Positions 48,101 through 61,999 of a DNA stretch of 64,000 bases are shown piece after piece. Source of the stretch: Galerina marginata (lineage: Eukaryota > Basidiomycota > Agaricomycetes > Agaricales > Galerinaceae); the NCBI GenBank assembly GCA_023014335.1, contig JAECYW010000006.1, positions 806,001 through 870,000 on the forward strand. Reading direction: 5' to 3'. The translations under genes were made by a program, and so were the position numbers. Position 1 is the stretch's first letter, and every line of letters begins with the position of its first letter. Under the pieces are notes generated by a model. The model was given only the letters and a program-made list of their open reading frames with translations. It did no database searches and had not been told where the DNA came from.

Positions 48101-48501
48101 TGCATCGTCATGGCAACGACACATCTGTTGCTTTTCAAGAAAAACAAGGAAAAGGCAAAAAACTTCGCCCCTTCACCAGCAGAGAAATTCCAGAATATGA
48201 CCCGAATCAACTCCAATTGCAAGACTTTGACTCGGACCAGGTCTTCGAGCCAGGGAGGCATGAGCTGGAATTAGTTGTGACAAGCGATGATGTATTTTAT
48301 TTCCTAAGGGACATTCTCACCGAGTTTCTCGATGATTTACCCTCGGATTCTTCTTTGGATGATACTGGCGACAATCTGGCAACCAAGGTAGAGCAGGGAG
48401 ACATAGACATAGGGTCAAGTGGAATAGGGGACATAGGTGCGGAAGAACACAGCAATGCGAATGCCTTACCCCCGGCCGTCGAAAACGACATACCCTCATA
48501 A
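45120..48501 (+). CDS. Large multi-span membrane protein, one gene with a 52-nt intron
   Basis: Two long frames (45,120-46,793 and 46,801-48,501) lie 7 nt apart. An intron at 46,780-46,831 (GTAAGC to GAAAG, 52 nt, branch-like CTAAT) removes the first stop and second ATG and joins them in phase to a 1,109-residue protein. The N-terminal half has about five hydrophobic helices (residues roughly 42-70, 150-173, 184-212, 328-357 and 363-384). The second half is soluble and charged, with a probable coiled coil at about 693-740 (QRKRLEKERRQAKERMEEEM) and a Ser/Asp-rich tail. I recognise no named domain; it resembles uncharacterised basidiomycete membrane proteins. A CATC microsatellite at 45,940-45,961 is inside the coding sequence. 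If the intron is not used, two adjacent genes result. Confidence 0.72.
45940..45961 (+). repeat. CATC microsatellite in coding sequence
   Basis: Five CATC units in a row inside the membrane protein frame, read as SIHPSIS. A change of one unit would shift the frame. Confidence 0.85.
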
Positions 48502-49959
48502 GATTCGTAGCCTTCATATGGAAATTTGTATGCCGTTTCACTTCTTTTTGTCGCGCCTTCTTCTGAGTCGATCCTTGGTTTCACAGCTTTGGATCGTTAT
48601 ATATCTTCTGCATCATTGCTTATAGTCAAGTGTCTGTAGACTAAATATTATGATTAAGCTTGAAGATATAGAGGCTACCTGGTACGCATCGGAACTGCGG
48701 GACAAATTTAAATAGCGCATCGTTTCGGCCCTTAAGCTTGAAGACCTTCGGTCGCAGTGGGGCCATTCGTTCACTGCCACTGCAGCGCTCTTCCATCGGG
48801 AAAAACGCGATCTGCTTATCTGCAGAAATAAGCCAGTATATGCCCCAATATGTGAGGATGTGTTGAGATCAGTTTGGGTGAGTTGGGTGACTCAAATAAG
48901 TTAGGTACCTTCGTACATATTCACCGACGATATGTTTATGAAATTTGCCGTAGTAATGGTTTCGCTTTCCTTGACCTGCCAAAGCCAATAGATTTAGCAT
49001 CAATATGTCCATGCAGTACAGTAAAGTTTCAAATAATCCAGCGTATTCGTAACCAGAAATTGGTATCACTCTTCGAGGGAAGGGACATGGTTGCAGATCA
49101 CTGGTTTGCATCTCGACATGCCTGCTGAAATGGCCTCGAGCAGATCGCCGTCAAACCACGCAGGTGGCCATCAAGCCAGATCCGACTTGAGCCTATTATA
49201 CGCAAGCCCACTTCCCCTTCGTCTTTCCATACAACGGGGAAGAACTGGAAACGAGTCAAGATCTGTGAACTACAAATTAAGAATAGATAATAACAACGGA
49301 AAATTTACAGCAATTACACCAAGCGCAACTTGACCAGCCGGGAGTGCATATGTAGAGAGTTGACGAAGGTAGAAAAACATTTCAGACGCGTGTCAAACTT
49401 GTCTAAAGGAGAAGACAAAAATACGTCATCGAAACGATGAAGGAGGTGGTGACTTTACGGAGTACTTGCTTGGAATTATATGCTGCCCAATCTGACACAG
49501 TAACAACGTTGAGCGATGGTGACGGGCACATTGTAAAGAGAGGTACATTGTCGAGAAATGTCATAGGCCCTGATATTGAGGTGCGGAAGGCCCCGTGCAT
49601 GCGTCGAGAACTACTCACTCGCAGAAGAACTTCATCAGTAAGTCTGCGGCTGAGGTCTCCAAGCAGTGAGCTCGCCAATGACATGGGCGGCGACTTGATT
49701 GACGAACTTGAAGAAGGCTCGCAGAAATGGGTTACTAGGCTGTGCAATACCCTATCTATACAAGCTCCAAGGCGGCCTGTTCGTCTTGACTTAATAAAAT
49801 CAAAAATTAAATATTAATATTAAAGACTTACCCACTGCGATCAAGCTGTCCATTGAAGAAAGTTAAAACATGAGTTTATGAGGAAGGTGCCAAATGACAA
49901 ACGTGACACGACTGTCGCGAAACGCGTATTTATTTGCGAGTATTGACGCGTCTTCCCTA
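48502..49959. other. Intergenic stretch with one weak open frame
   Basis: About 1.45 kb. The forward frame at 49,437-49,817 (126 codons, Arg/Ser-rich) has no recognised family, and the opposite strand is open too, so neither is convincing. No repeat was seen apart from the edge of the inverted repeat at 49,960. Confidence 0.35.
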
Positions 49960-50380
49960 CTTATTGCTATTTGCGGAAAAGTTGGCGATGCGGGATTTTG
50001 ATCGCAAATCAAAAAATCGGGAAATTCTGACAAGGCGCGTCGCGAGCGCAATAACCTTGCCAGATTTTGTGCTACAAACACGAAATTGAGTGCGTTGTGC
50101 TCGTAAGAACCTAGGCTTCTGGAATATGTAAAGAAATTTCGGAAATATGAGGATTTAATGAAAATGGTTGAAAGCTGACCTGAATAGCTTTGCCCTTGTA
50201 GTTACCTTAGAATAATACATTTCAAGGGAATTTTTTACATTTCCGTGATCGTATAAACGTCGTGAAGGTGCTGAAAAAAGAACTGAAGCAAATGAGTGAC
50301 TTTTGACGAAGTTAGAGAATGGCAGTTTGGATGCTTGGTGACCTGGCGCTGACTTTGGCGGTCTCGAGCTTCCTTTCAAT
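49960..50380 (-). repeat. Left arm of a 420-bp near-perfect inverted repeat
   Basis: Reverse complement of 50,601-51,020 with few mismatches. The outer edge is sharp at CTTATTGCTATTTGCGG. The arm reads SNFVKSHSFASVLFSAPSRR and MFVAQNLARLLRSRRALSEF on the reverse strand, the same as the other arm on the forward strand. Confidence 0.95.
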
Positions 50381-50600
50381 TCTCAAACCCGTAGATACCT
50401 TTTAGTATCATCAATAGTCAGTTCTAGAGACTTAAAGAGCCTCTGGATGTGCTCCCGTGAAAGAAATGCTGAAAATACATATCAATACGAGCACAACATA
50501 CTTGTATTCATTGAAACATGTAAATCCATAGCCTTAGGAGTAGAATTTATGAATATAACGATGCATAAGCAATATGTCAAGCAAAATAAAGGCTCTAGGA

Positions 50601-51020
50601 GTTGAAACAAGCTCGAGACTGCCAAAGTCAGTGCCAGGTCACCGAGCATCCAAACTGCCATTCTCTAACTTCGTCAAAAGTCACTCATTTGCTTCAGTTC
50701 TTTTCTCAGCACCTTCACGACGTTTATGCGATCACGGAAATGTAAAAAATTCCCTTGAAATGTATTATTCTAAGGTAACTACAAGGGCAAAGCTATTCAG
50801 GTCAGCTTTCAACCATTTTCATTAAATCCTCATATTTCCGAAATTTCTTTACATATTCCAGAAGCCTAGGTTCTTACGAGCACAACGCACTCAATTTCGT
50901 GTTTGTAGCACAAAATCTGGCAAGGTTATTGCGCTCGCGACGCGCCTTGTCAGAATTTCCCGATTTTTTGATTTGCGATCAAAATCCCGCGTCGCCAACT
51001 TTTCCGCAAATAGCAATAAG
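50601..51020 (+). repeat. Right arm of the 420-bp inverted repeat
   Basis: Partner of 49,960-50,380, with a 220-base loop (50,381-50,600) between. The outer edge at CCGCAAATAGCAATAAG is 250 bases before the start of the spermidine synthase-saccharopine dehydrogenase gene. No transposase, and no target duplication at the edges. Confidence 0.95.
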
Positions 51021-51192
51021 GTCAGCCTTGGGAGATTGGATTCTTTCTTCCTTTCCCCCAACTTTCCCCTCTGTTTTCCTTGTTTATACATCTTTCCTCT
51101 CCGAATGCACGTCTTCCTTGCTCTTACACCCGAGGGCTACATGGCAGTTCGTGATGGAAGAAAGGCCCCGAATTGCCGGTTGATCCGAAAGA

Positions 51193-51218
51193 GATAAGAT
51201 AAGATAAGTCGCGTTATC
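51193..51218 (+). promoter_or_regulatory. GATA factor site cluster
   Basis: Three overlapping GATAAG words (51,193, 51,198 and 51,203) and a reversed one (TTATC at 51,214) lie 53-78 bases before the ATG. GATA factors of the AreA/Nit2 type control nitrogen genes in fungi through such clustered sites, which would suit a polyamine and lysine gene. Control here is inferred. Confidence 0.5.
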
Positions 51219-51270
51219 GATCAAAATATTTTTCTTCCCGGAAACTCAACCGTGCTTGCACATAACGATC

Positions 51271-53854
<2,584 letters not shown>

Positions 53855-54049
53855 ACGCGATTGAGGGGTGAAAAATAGAATGTGTGCGGTGCTATAAATG
53901 TAAAATTACATCTATTGTTCTAAAATGTCGTACTTGAAGTCGACAATGTGATTATCGTCTTGTGAATATGACGGGTACTTCTTACAGTACACTACGTACA
54001 CTCAGCATTGCTTTTCAATTTCTTCGGAAAAATACAGATCCATGTGCCT
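53855..54049. terminator. 3' flank of SPE3-LYS9
   Basis: A+T-rich sequence follows the stop, with TATAAATGTAAAATTACAT near 53,892. It probably includes the polyadenylation region; no exact site can be given. Confidence 0.3.
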
Positions 54050-54600
54050 ATGAGTTCAACCAAAATACATGACATCCATGAACTTTATTCTGTAGGTATC
54101 CAGTTCCGTCTAGACGATTGGGCACACTTGAGCATTGCTTGAGCATCAGGAGCTACAGATTGGTTACAAAAAAGAAACCGAACGTACCTCAATATGTAGG
54201 TATCAACCTTTCTTCGTCTATCAAAATCCCGTCATACCCATACGATGCCCAGCCTTTTCACCCTCGGCGTATTATAACATTAATATTCTGACAATATCCT
54301 TAGCGAAAACCCCTCCTCCAGGAAATATATTCTCTGTTGTTGTGGCTTGAACCCCATCACCGCCAACCAGCGCCAACCGCGCAGGGCACCAACAGGGCAC
54401 CGCACGTCGATCTTGTCCAATGAGGCTGTGCCCCATGTTTCGCCATAAACTTAACGCGGAACAGGTTGGATTCAGGATTTATTACATATACAAAGTCGAA
54501 GATATGAATGATGTCCCGATCATCGAGCTCTATCGGCCCATTCAAGATCCGTCTCTTACGCTACTTCGTAACAAAACTGATCGGTCCGACTGAACCTGTA
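54050..54600 (-). pseudogene. Y'', decayed 3' fragment of the module Y F-box gene
   Basis: On the reverse strand, DIIHIFDFVYVINPESNLF then RVKFMAKHGA matches IHIFDFNPFHVKFMEIHG of the Y gene. Further left, words such as CTTTCTTCGTCTATCA and the trailing TGACATCCATGAACTTTATT match the 3' end of Y' (57,490-57,660). Frames are broken, and the 5' two-thirds, including the F-box, are missing. It abuts the truncated end of the receptor-like gene. Confidence 0.7.
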
Positions 54601-54654
54601 AACCTTTCTACTTTTTTTATCGGTGTACTTCTGTACAGTATGAGTAGTATGGAC

Positions 54655-55815
54655 TTATACTACTGCCACATGTGTAGGGTTATTCGGGTCCTAAGGGTAC
54701 CGGTGATGGGTTAGCATCCGCTTGAGTAAATAAAAAAGAGATCTTACGTATAGTCGCATTGGCGGCGCTGTACTCGGGAAACTGGGAGGAGTTGGGGGCA
54801 CATTCAACAGGTTTTGCGAAGTGGACAAGACGGGGTCGATGTCTGCTCGGGAGGCAGCGACCTGTTTCTTTCGACGAAGAATCCAGGATATGGATCCTGC
54901 AATCACAAGAAGACCGAGGATTCCCCCTACGACGCCTCCAGCAATGGCTCCGCTGTTGGATTTCTTTCCACTGCTGGTCGCGGAGGTAGGAGAGGTTGGA
55001 GAGGTTGGAGAGGTTGGAGAGGGGAAACCAGTAGACTCGGTACCACCTGAATAAAAGGGTATCAGTGAGCTCAAATGACTTTCGTCTAATCAATGGAGCA
55101 TAGATACCTGCTGCTTGGGCGAGTGTTACATTGAAGGTATCACCCGCCTGATGAGAGTATCAGAATCGAGATTTTCTTAAAATAGGAATTCAAGCGCACC
55201 GTAACATCTAGGTACGCATAATGAGGCACCTTCGTGTAAGGAGGAATAGACGGCTGGAAACTTCGCGAGATGGGTGATAAATTAAGTTTGAGCAATAAGC
55301 GCACCTACACTTGAGAAAATACGGCCGTACAGTTCGTTTTGTAGTCTGTCCAGCTTCGTGGAACATAAGTGCGAATGGTGTATAGGGTCAAAGGAAAATA
55401 AATACCGAATGAAACTAGCCAATTGGCACACAGAGCAGGCGCTCAACAAGGAGTAGTATACGGTGCTACACCTGCAAGGGTTCCCCAGCCCCGCGGGAGG
55501 CCCCAAATACTCGAAAGTAGGTGGTAGGGCCGGTAACATGAACGCTGAAACGATGCGTGAAGTATCAATGGTCATAGGATGATCAGTAATTGCTCACGTT
55601 GGTCTATGCAAACACTGGCAAGGAATGCAGCAATGTCGCATGGTGTTTGATTCAAACTATTAAAACTCTGGAGATCAAGCTTTGTTAGGAAGGAGAGGCA
55701 TCGTTCAACGCAGATATCTACCCACCCACTCGAATTCTGGGTGGCACGTCGCGTTCTGCGCAGCACCATGACCGGCGACAAGACATAGGACAGAGATCAG
55801 GAGAGCCTTGAGCAT
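54655..55815 (-). CDS. Cys-rich single-pass receptor-like protein, copy B
   Basis: Inverted copy of the gene at 39,415. It has the same signal peptide start and the same ectodomain (SLNQTPCDIAAFLASVC, EYLGPPAGLGNPCRCSTVYY). The helix (GAIAGGVVGGILGLLVIAGS) and RRKKQ stop-transfer are also kept. Two differences matter. The stalk before the helix has an expanded 9-bp repeat read as PTSPTSPTSPTS (54,988-55,022). The last exon is cut by the duplication break: after DPNNPT it ends HVAVV, so the Tyr/Pro-rich tail of copy A is lost. The ectodomain frame is open using donor GTGAGC after CIDQ. It may still make a surface protein lacking the usual tail. Confidence 0.65.
54988..55022. repeat. 9-bp tandem repeat in receptor copy B
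   Basis: About four units of GGAGAGGTT (forward strand), coding Pro-Thr-Ser on the reverse strand. The matching place in copy A reads PSSTSPASATGSG without the expansion. Confidence 0.85.
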
Positions 55816-56963
55816 AACACAGACCTATGTTGATGAGTGATGGTGATCACAAGGAAAGGAAAGAGGTTCACCTCGGCTGAGGGGTACTTATTCTGAGAGG
55901 CCCGTTTGCCGAATGCTCGGGGTGCTTTGGAAGCGACTTCTATCCATCAGCCCGGAATACACTGTAACCGTATCTGTCTTTCCTAAAATTAAGTTAGTCT
56001 TACAGTAATAGTTGCCTTTGTCCAATGATCAGCGGAACGATATGGAATGTCGAAGAGCAGCAGGCTCACTTTGGGAGGAAATGTTTTATGGAGGACGACC
56101 CAAAGGGAAGGCTCTGCCCTAACCTCTTCTGATGTTTCTCCGTTCTGGCCACTTGTCCTTGTCGAGGTCGATGAAGCGATGAGCTCGGAATACCGGAGGA
56201 GATCAACAGAGCTTTCTGAAAATAACTTGACATGAGTACCATCCTATGTTGACCATGAGAAACTTTAAACCAATGTAAACTGTCTTGTAGACACTGAAGT
56301 AATTCACCGAAGTTCACCGATAACCTATAGGTATATTGGGCTGGCCGTTCGGTAGGGCTCTGCATCCGATGAAGCCCATTTCGGGGCGATATACGAAAGC
56401 CGGACGGTGGTATGGAGGACGATCCATGTGCTTAGACAGGCCAGGCTGATCCTGCGCAAGGTAATCAAGGTGATTATAAGGTTCATCCCTTCCGAATATT
56501 GGCCCTGGGGCTTCTGTTAAGTAATGAGGATTCCAATATGGAGGAAGATCGACATGTTGAGGATAAATGGATGGCATGCCCGCTGGAAGAGATCAGGCAA
56601 GGCGATTTGATATGGTGCGCAAAGGCGCGCTCACACTATCATCAGTGTACAGGCCGTCCCGTTCTCGGTGTACGAGATCCTCGTCAACCTTTTCTGTCAG
56701 GAGGTCGACCACATAAGTTCCGTCTCAACATTCCTTCAAATGAAACGCAAATACCTCGAAGACAACTAGCGTAGAAAAGCGGAGAAATCGAATGTAACCG
56801 ATTGTTATTGCAATTTAAAATATGAACCTTCGACTTCGTCAGTATGTCAGTCTTTGAAGTTGAAGTCTGTTCGATGCATGTGGTGAGGAACAAGAAGCGG
56901 CCCGGTTCTATTGTGCTGTGTTTGATGCGGTTCAACTCTTCGGAGTCCGGACAGAATACACTT
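55816..56963. other. Non-coding or decayed part of module X'
   Basis: Inverted match of 38,271-39,414. The forward frames at 56,047-56,235 and 56,499-56,774 correspond to reverse frames of X but are separated by stops and shifts. No complete gene was seen. Confidence 0.4.
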
Positions 56964-57164
56964 ATGTCTTTTGTTCCTATTCACCACAAAGCTCTTTCTT
57001 CTGTCCCGTTTTGCGTTGAGAACGCCTTATGGGCCACAGCCCACCCGGAAATGAGAGTCTCAGGCGACCTGCACGGGATGCACCGCGTTTTATGCATTCC
57101 AGAACTCCTGGACATGATATTCAACTTTCTAGATCCACCCTCCAACGCTGTCAACGCAGGCTAG
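56964..57164 (+). pseudogene. 5' fragment of the CaaX-type F-box gene
   Basis: MSFVPIHHKALSSVPFCVEN through FLDPPSNAVNA matches the first 65 residues of the gene at 36,438-38,270, then stops at GGCTAG where the homology ends. Half of the F-box is missing, so the product cannot be a working receptor. The promoter region is duplicated with it, so it may still be transcribed. Confidence 0.85.
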
Positions 57165-57284
57165 TGGCTTGCAAGTTGAAGCTGAAATTGTCAAGAAGGT
57201 GTCGAGGAGTTGAAGATTTGTGCCATTGTGTAGCGCCCCTGGGCCCGATGGGAAGCCTGAACGTTTACATTGCGTTTACACACA

Positions 57285-59420
57285 TTCATCACGCGTCCGT
57301 TGTCGATAATGTGGCAACAGTGGCAACTTGAAAATTTTGAATTAAGTTATGTATGAGCCTTCTTGGATGTAGACACGAAAAAGCGAAAAAGCATAGCTTA
57401 GTGACGATGGTGGTGACAAGAGAAGGTCTCGTCGCATACATAGAATCATGAACTATAATGACTACCAGTAACTTGAAATATTGTCCGTAAATTTAACCAA
57501 AGTAAATGACATCCACTGACTGTATTCTAAACGTATTCATATCCGTCTAGATAGATCCTCTTGAGTCAGATAATTGTCGGAATGACAGCAAAGTAGAAAA
57601 AAAATTAAAACATACCCTTATGGCTATCAACCTCTCTTCATCTATCATAAGTCCACTATACTCACTGAACGGCCACCCATCGCTTATAAGTTCCACGTAC
57701 GGTAGCATCCCGACGATATCTCGGGTGAAAATACCTCTGCCAGGACATTTACTCTCCGCTGTCGTGGCGCGAAGGCCCTTGGCCCCTCCGCCAACTACAT
57801 GCAGCACCAAATTCGGCTTTTCTGCTATAACATCCAACCCATGCACCTCCATAAATTTAACGTGGAATGGGTTGAAGTCGAAGATGTGGATGGTATTTCG
57901 AGGTTCAGGAGAATCTTCCTCTATTTCTCCTTCAGGATTTGTAAGTCGAACGTAGCGTTGTCCAAAGGTGTCCATTGTGAAGAAAGTACCGAAAGAATCT
58001 ACCTCGAACCATCGGCTTATAGGGGGGCCCCAGATATCCCAGGAGATGCGCGCCATGCTAGTACTTTCTCTACGTTGCCGCTCTTCCTCCAAGTCCAAAA
58101 AATTCAATAGTGCTTGCCGGTGTGTAATCATCACATAGTAATCCCCCTCGTTCTCATCGAACACAGAGCCCACTTCCAGGGAAAACCGCATAATGTCCAC
58201 ATTCGGGTCAGTGGTATACGGGCGAGTGGTTGGAGCATATTTCGCGGGTCTGGGATTGACACCAGGCTCTCCTCGACAGGACAAAGTGGATAGCTGATAG
58301 CCGACGTTAAGTTCAGGCAAGCCGAGCGAGATCAAGTGTTGAATTCGGCTGGGTCTGGAATCGGAAGTGCTTTGCGGTATCCGATAGATATCAAGTGATC
58401 TGGCAACGGCGTTTGGCTGAAGCAAAATATCTTCGCGTAAAAATATAGTTCCCGAATTGAAAGCCGGAGTCGGGTGAATCTAGTAGCAATGCAATTAGTC
58501 AAGCAAAGCGATGTCAAGATATCAGTCGAAAACTCGCCGTTTTACTCTCCCCAGTTTTCCAATTAAAAACAAATAGATTATTGGTTGTCTCCGTGGAATC
58601 TTCATAGGAAAATAAAACATCTATCGCGAGGTTATCTCCTGAAATGTCTATGCCGACAGCTGGAGCATCTTGGTGGGGCAGGACGCTGCAAACATAAATA
58701 CTCGGCTTCAGCGCAGCACTGTGACTTTTCCTGGTATCAGAGTATTGCCGGAGAACGACGTTGATGTTCGAAATTTCTGGGTCCTCTTTGTCTGGAACGC
58801 TACAATCAATCCGAGGTCAGTAAAAGCTTTAAGGAGAGAGTTCAATTGGATGGAAATGCCAAAGTAAACTCACAGTAATACACAGGCGACCAAGTCGTGA
58901 GCTTCGATTGATGGCCGAAACTCGAGGATTATTGCTCCTAAGTCAAGGTTTTGCCATTCAGTGGATAAATTTTCGTCATCGTTCGACGGTAGCCTGACAG
59001 ACTGTATTCCATCCGCATCGAACGCCTCGTTAGAGGATTCCTTCCCCAGTAGCAGAACGCGAGCAGAAATATCATATACGCCTGATGACTTAGACGGGAC
59101 CTGAACCTCGGTAACGAATTTGAAGTCAAAGGACGCCCAAGCTTGTTCTCTATCCTTGATCATCTTCAAGCGACTAGGCAGTGGCAGCGAACAAGCTGGA
59201 TTATTTTGCATACCAGACTTCTGCAGTTCGATCTGGTAGTTGAGCTCGATCGAGTTCGAAATGACATCGAAAAAAGTTTGACATGTCCGCTTGCAGGATA
59301 AGAGGTCTGTAAAGAACACCCAGGAGAACATCTCGATAAGAACTTCGGTAGAAAGCCCAAGGATACGAGTCATTATATGAGGAAGTGGCGGAACGAAACG
59401 AAAAAGTCATCCGAAATGTC
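57285..59420 (-). repeat. Module Y', inverted copy of 41,600-43,678
   Basis: Covers the whole F-box gene and about 40 bases upstream. Downstream similarity runs to the ACGCGTCCGTTGTCGA word near 57,290, with an extra stretch of about 60 bases not present in Y. Confidence 0.85.
57493..59373 (-). CDS. F-box protein of module Y, copy B
   Basis: Close copy of the gene at 41,641. It has MTRILGLSTEVLIEMFSWVF and LSCKRTCQTFFDVIS (F-box), then FDFKFVTEVQVPSKSSGVYD. After introns at the same places come GTIFLREDILLQPNAVARSL, IHIFDFNPFHVKFMEVHG and VGGGAKGLRATTAESKCPGR. The second intron again needs a GC donor (ACG|GCGAGT) to keep frame, and the last intron gives the ending TDMNTFRIQSVDVIYFG. No frame break was seen, so both copies may be active. 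It starts 465 bases from the divergent glycosyltransferase gene, with which it may share a promoter region. Confidence 0.77.
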
Positions 59421-59487
59421 AAGATAGGTCAAGATTCGATAAATCACGTGCGCCCCTCAAAGTCCTTTAAAATTAACATCATCCACT

Positions 59488-59790
59488 TCCCCTACTTACT
59501 ATTTTCCAATACGTTGTCCACCCACTTCTATGCTTCTGTGCTATGCTGGTCTTTCGTTATTGATTTAAGATTGAAATTGCGACCCCGGCCAAGCGACTAT
59601 GCGTCCTATCAATATGAAAACGGCCGTACATAATATGGTTGACCTTATCTAGCTCGAATTAATTCTTGACGTCTCCTTTCACTTCGACGTTCCATGCCTA
59701 CTGTCTTCTAATACGTTGTTCTGTCCTATGCTGGTCTAGCCTTATTGATTTCAAATGAATGCTTAACCCGAAGAAGTCCAATATAAATAG
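59488..59790 (+). promoter_or_regulatory. Repeated promoter block and TATA box before the glycosyltransferase
   Basis: Two related stretches about 200 bases apart share AATACGTTGT, then CTATGCTGGTCT and TTATTGATTT (about 59,509-59,565 and 59,710-59,750). TATAAATA at 59,782 lies 50 bases before the start region of the forward gene. The block sits in the 465-base gap between two divergent genes. Confidence 0.5.
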
Positions 59791-59838
59791 TGTCTGTTTT
59801 GGAGGCCACCCTCAGGCTCTTCGCCTTACACCGTCAAG

Positions 59839-61999
59839 ATGACATCCGAAGTCCAAGGCCACATAGTTGCAGTCTCACAGCCGACGTGGAGTAAGTGCTT
59901 TCACCTTCTGTCTTTGCCTTTGCACACCTCATCGTTCCTCTATGTAGGCCATACTAAGCCGATTTGTGCCCTGGTCGCAAAGTTGCTGCGCATCCAACGC
60001 TTCCATGCAACCATTATCACCTCCGTAGACCTGAGGCCCCAGGTTGTGGACGAGGTCGAGCGTCTATTTGGACCGGGGGAAGATAGCCTGAAGCAGTTTA
60101 TACGGTAAAGCATGAACAGTCCGACTCCGAGCCGGGATCTATGAACTGATAGGCAAACCCATCGAAGGGTCTTTGGAGTCCTTTGCTCGCCTAACCTGCG
60201 ACAATTCGGACTCATTGAATATCAGGAAGCCGTCGTAGAAACCTACAAAAACTTGGCTGCTGGCACACCTGTAAAACTGACTCCCGATAGCGACATAGTT
60301 TACAGTGCCGTCCCAGCCCCAAACCTCATCATTCTGGAGGTAAGTTTTAAGCCTGAACCGATCTCCTAGTCGAAAATTAGCGGCACATCTGATCGCTGAC
60401 TCGTGACAGTATTTCTATTACAAAGTGATGCAAGGCATTCGCAAGGTCAGCGGAAAAAATGCTCTCATCTACGCCTGGCAGGCAGGTTCTGCAACTGCCA
60501 TCCTGCGTTCCTTTGGACCAGAGAAATATGGCGGCACCGGCGACCTGGTGGCAAAGATCGAGGGGATCCAGGCAGACACCGAGGAGGAGCGTGCCGAGGA
60601 AATGAACAAGGTGGAAACTGTTTAATTGTGTCGATCGCTGATCGCCTGGGGCTGATACTTTTTCTCCCCCAGATAGTACGCGAACCTACTAATGGTGACC
60701 TCGTTCAGCTTCCTGGCGTTCCGGAGATGTTTGACTACGAATTCATCCCACAACTGGTAATAACTCTTCACTTATTCTTCCAAGGTTGGAAATTAACGAT
60801 CGATTTAGGGAAGGACATCTCCTGGTTCGGAGTTCTTGAAACTTCTCGCGTGTGGTTTTAGGTGTGTCCAAGTGCTCCACGGACGATATGAGGTTGCTCA
60901 ACTTGACATATCATGTTGCTCCCAGATTTTTCGAAGAGTCCGATGGTGTCGTGATGGCCACGAGTTCGCTTTACGAGGACAGGTGTCTCGACAGTTGGCG
61001 GGAGTGGTTCGAGTCAAGGCCCGTGTTCGTCGTTGGTGCTCTGAACCCCCCGGCGTCCGCAGAAGAGATCGCGGAGGTGAAGAAAACGCCGGTCGGAGCA
61101 GAGGTTGAGAAGTTCTTGGATGATATGTTGAATCGTCACGGGCAGCATTCGGTCATCTATGTAAGTAAGCCTTTTGCATTGTTGAGATCGAAAAATGTGT
61201 GAAACTCATGTATTGCCTCGAAGATCTCGTTTGGATCGATTGCATGGCCCACGGAGCATGAACAGCCTCTTGCCGTTCTGACGGAGCTGTTGGACCAAGG
61301 CATCCCTTTTGTAAGTGGAATGAATTATCGGCATTGAAATAGTTATTCAGAGTCAACGCAGATCCTCAGTCTCGCATCTCGGTTCGCAATCGTCCCAGAG
61401 GACATGCTCAAGAAGATGGAAGCATCTGAAACGGCGTATTACGCCAACTGGATCCCACAGGAAGTCGTCCTTCAACACCATGTAGGATGCACCGTCTCAT
61501 CTCTCGACTTTTGAAACTGCAAGTTTTGATCTTTTTTTGATTCAGGCTGTAGGATGGTACTTGACGCACTGTGGTCATAACTCTGTCATGGAAGCACTCA
61601 GCGCTGGGGTTCCTCTGTAGGCACCCTCCCTAGTGTTAGCATTCGTCCCTCCTTGGAAGCTGACAATAATGCGGTGACAGAATATGCTGGCCATTACTGG
61701 CTGATCAGCCTATCAACGCTGTGCTCATCGCTTGGATACACGGCGTGGGTTACGAGCTATTCGAAGGACGGTCAGGACACGGTCTCAAGCCAATACGACG
61801 TCTTGGGGGAAAGAAACCTGAGGGAACACCAGACGCGCTGAGAGAAGAGATCCGGGTGGTAATGCAGAGTGCGCGCAGCCAGGATGGGGAAGCGAAGCGC
61901 GAGAAGGCACAGTGGTTCGCGAAGCAGTTTGGGGCGGCCTCCGAGCAGGGAGGCATGCATTACGAGGAGCTCAAGAAGATGCTGGATGTCATTTCATGA
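59839..61999 (+). CDS. UDP-glycosyltransferase (GT1 family)
   Basis: Transfers sugar from a UDP-sugar to a small acceptor. The N-terminal half begins HIVAVSQPTWSHTKPICALV and binds the acceptor, with VSGKNALIYAWQAGSATAIL further on. The C-terminal half holds the sugar-donor signature: SFGSIAWPTEHEQPLAVLTE, then YANWIPQEVVLQHHAVGW, LTHCGHNSVMEALSAGVPL and, across an intron, ICWPLLADQPINAVLI. The conserved His, Asn-Ser, Glu and Asp-Gln of the donor site are all present. There are several introns of about 50 nt. The one after FIPQL (from about 60,757) keeps frame if it ends at the AAG before TGCTCC. No membrane anchor is seen. Acceptor unknown; candidates are sterols, lipids or xenobiotics. Confidence 0.85.

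Larger units (their letters stand above)
54675..57164 (-). repeat. Module X', inverted copy of 38,076-40,530
   Basis: Begins with the last-exon fragment of receptor copy B and ends inside codon 65 of the F-box copy. Overall order is kept, with small insertions and deletions relative to X. Confidence 0.9.

Noticed and set aside
49863..50379. Short frames on the inverted repeat arms as real genes
   Set aside because: They are mirror copies caused by the repeat, have no family signature, and the same peptides appear on both arms.
55590..55625. Apparent loss of a splice donor in receptor copy B (GTAAAC in copy A, ATAGAC in copy B)
   Set aside because: The in-frame donor is GTGAGC ten bases further on in both copies, so the GTAAAC word is not used.
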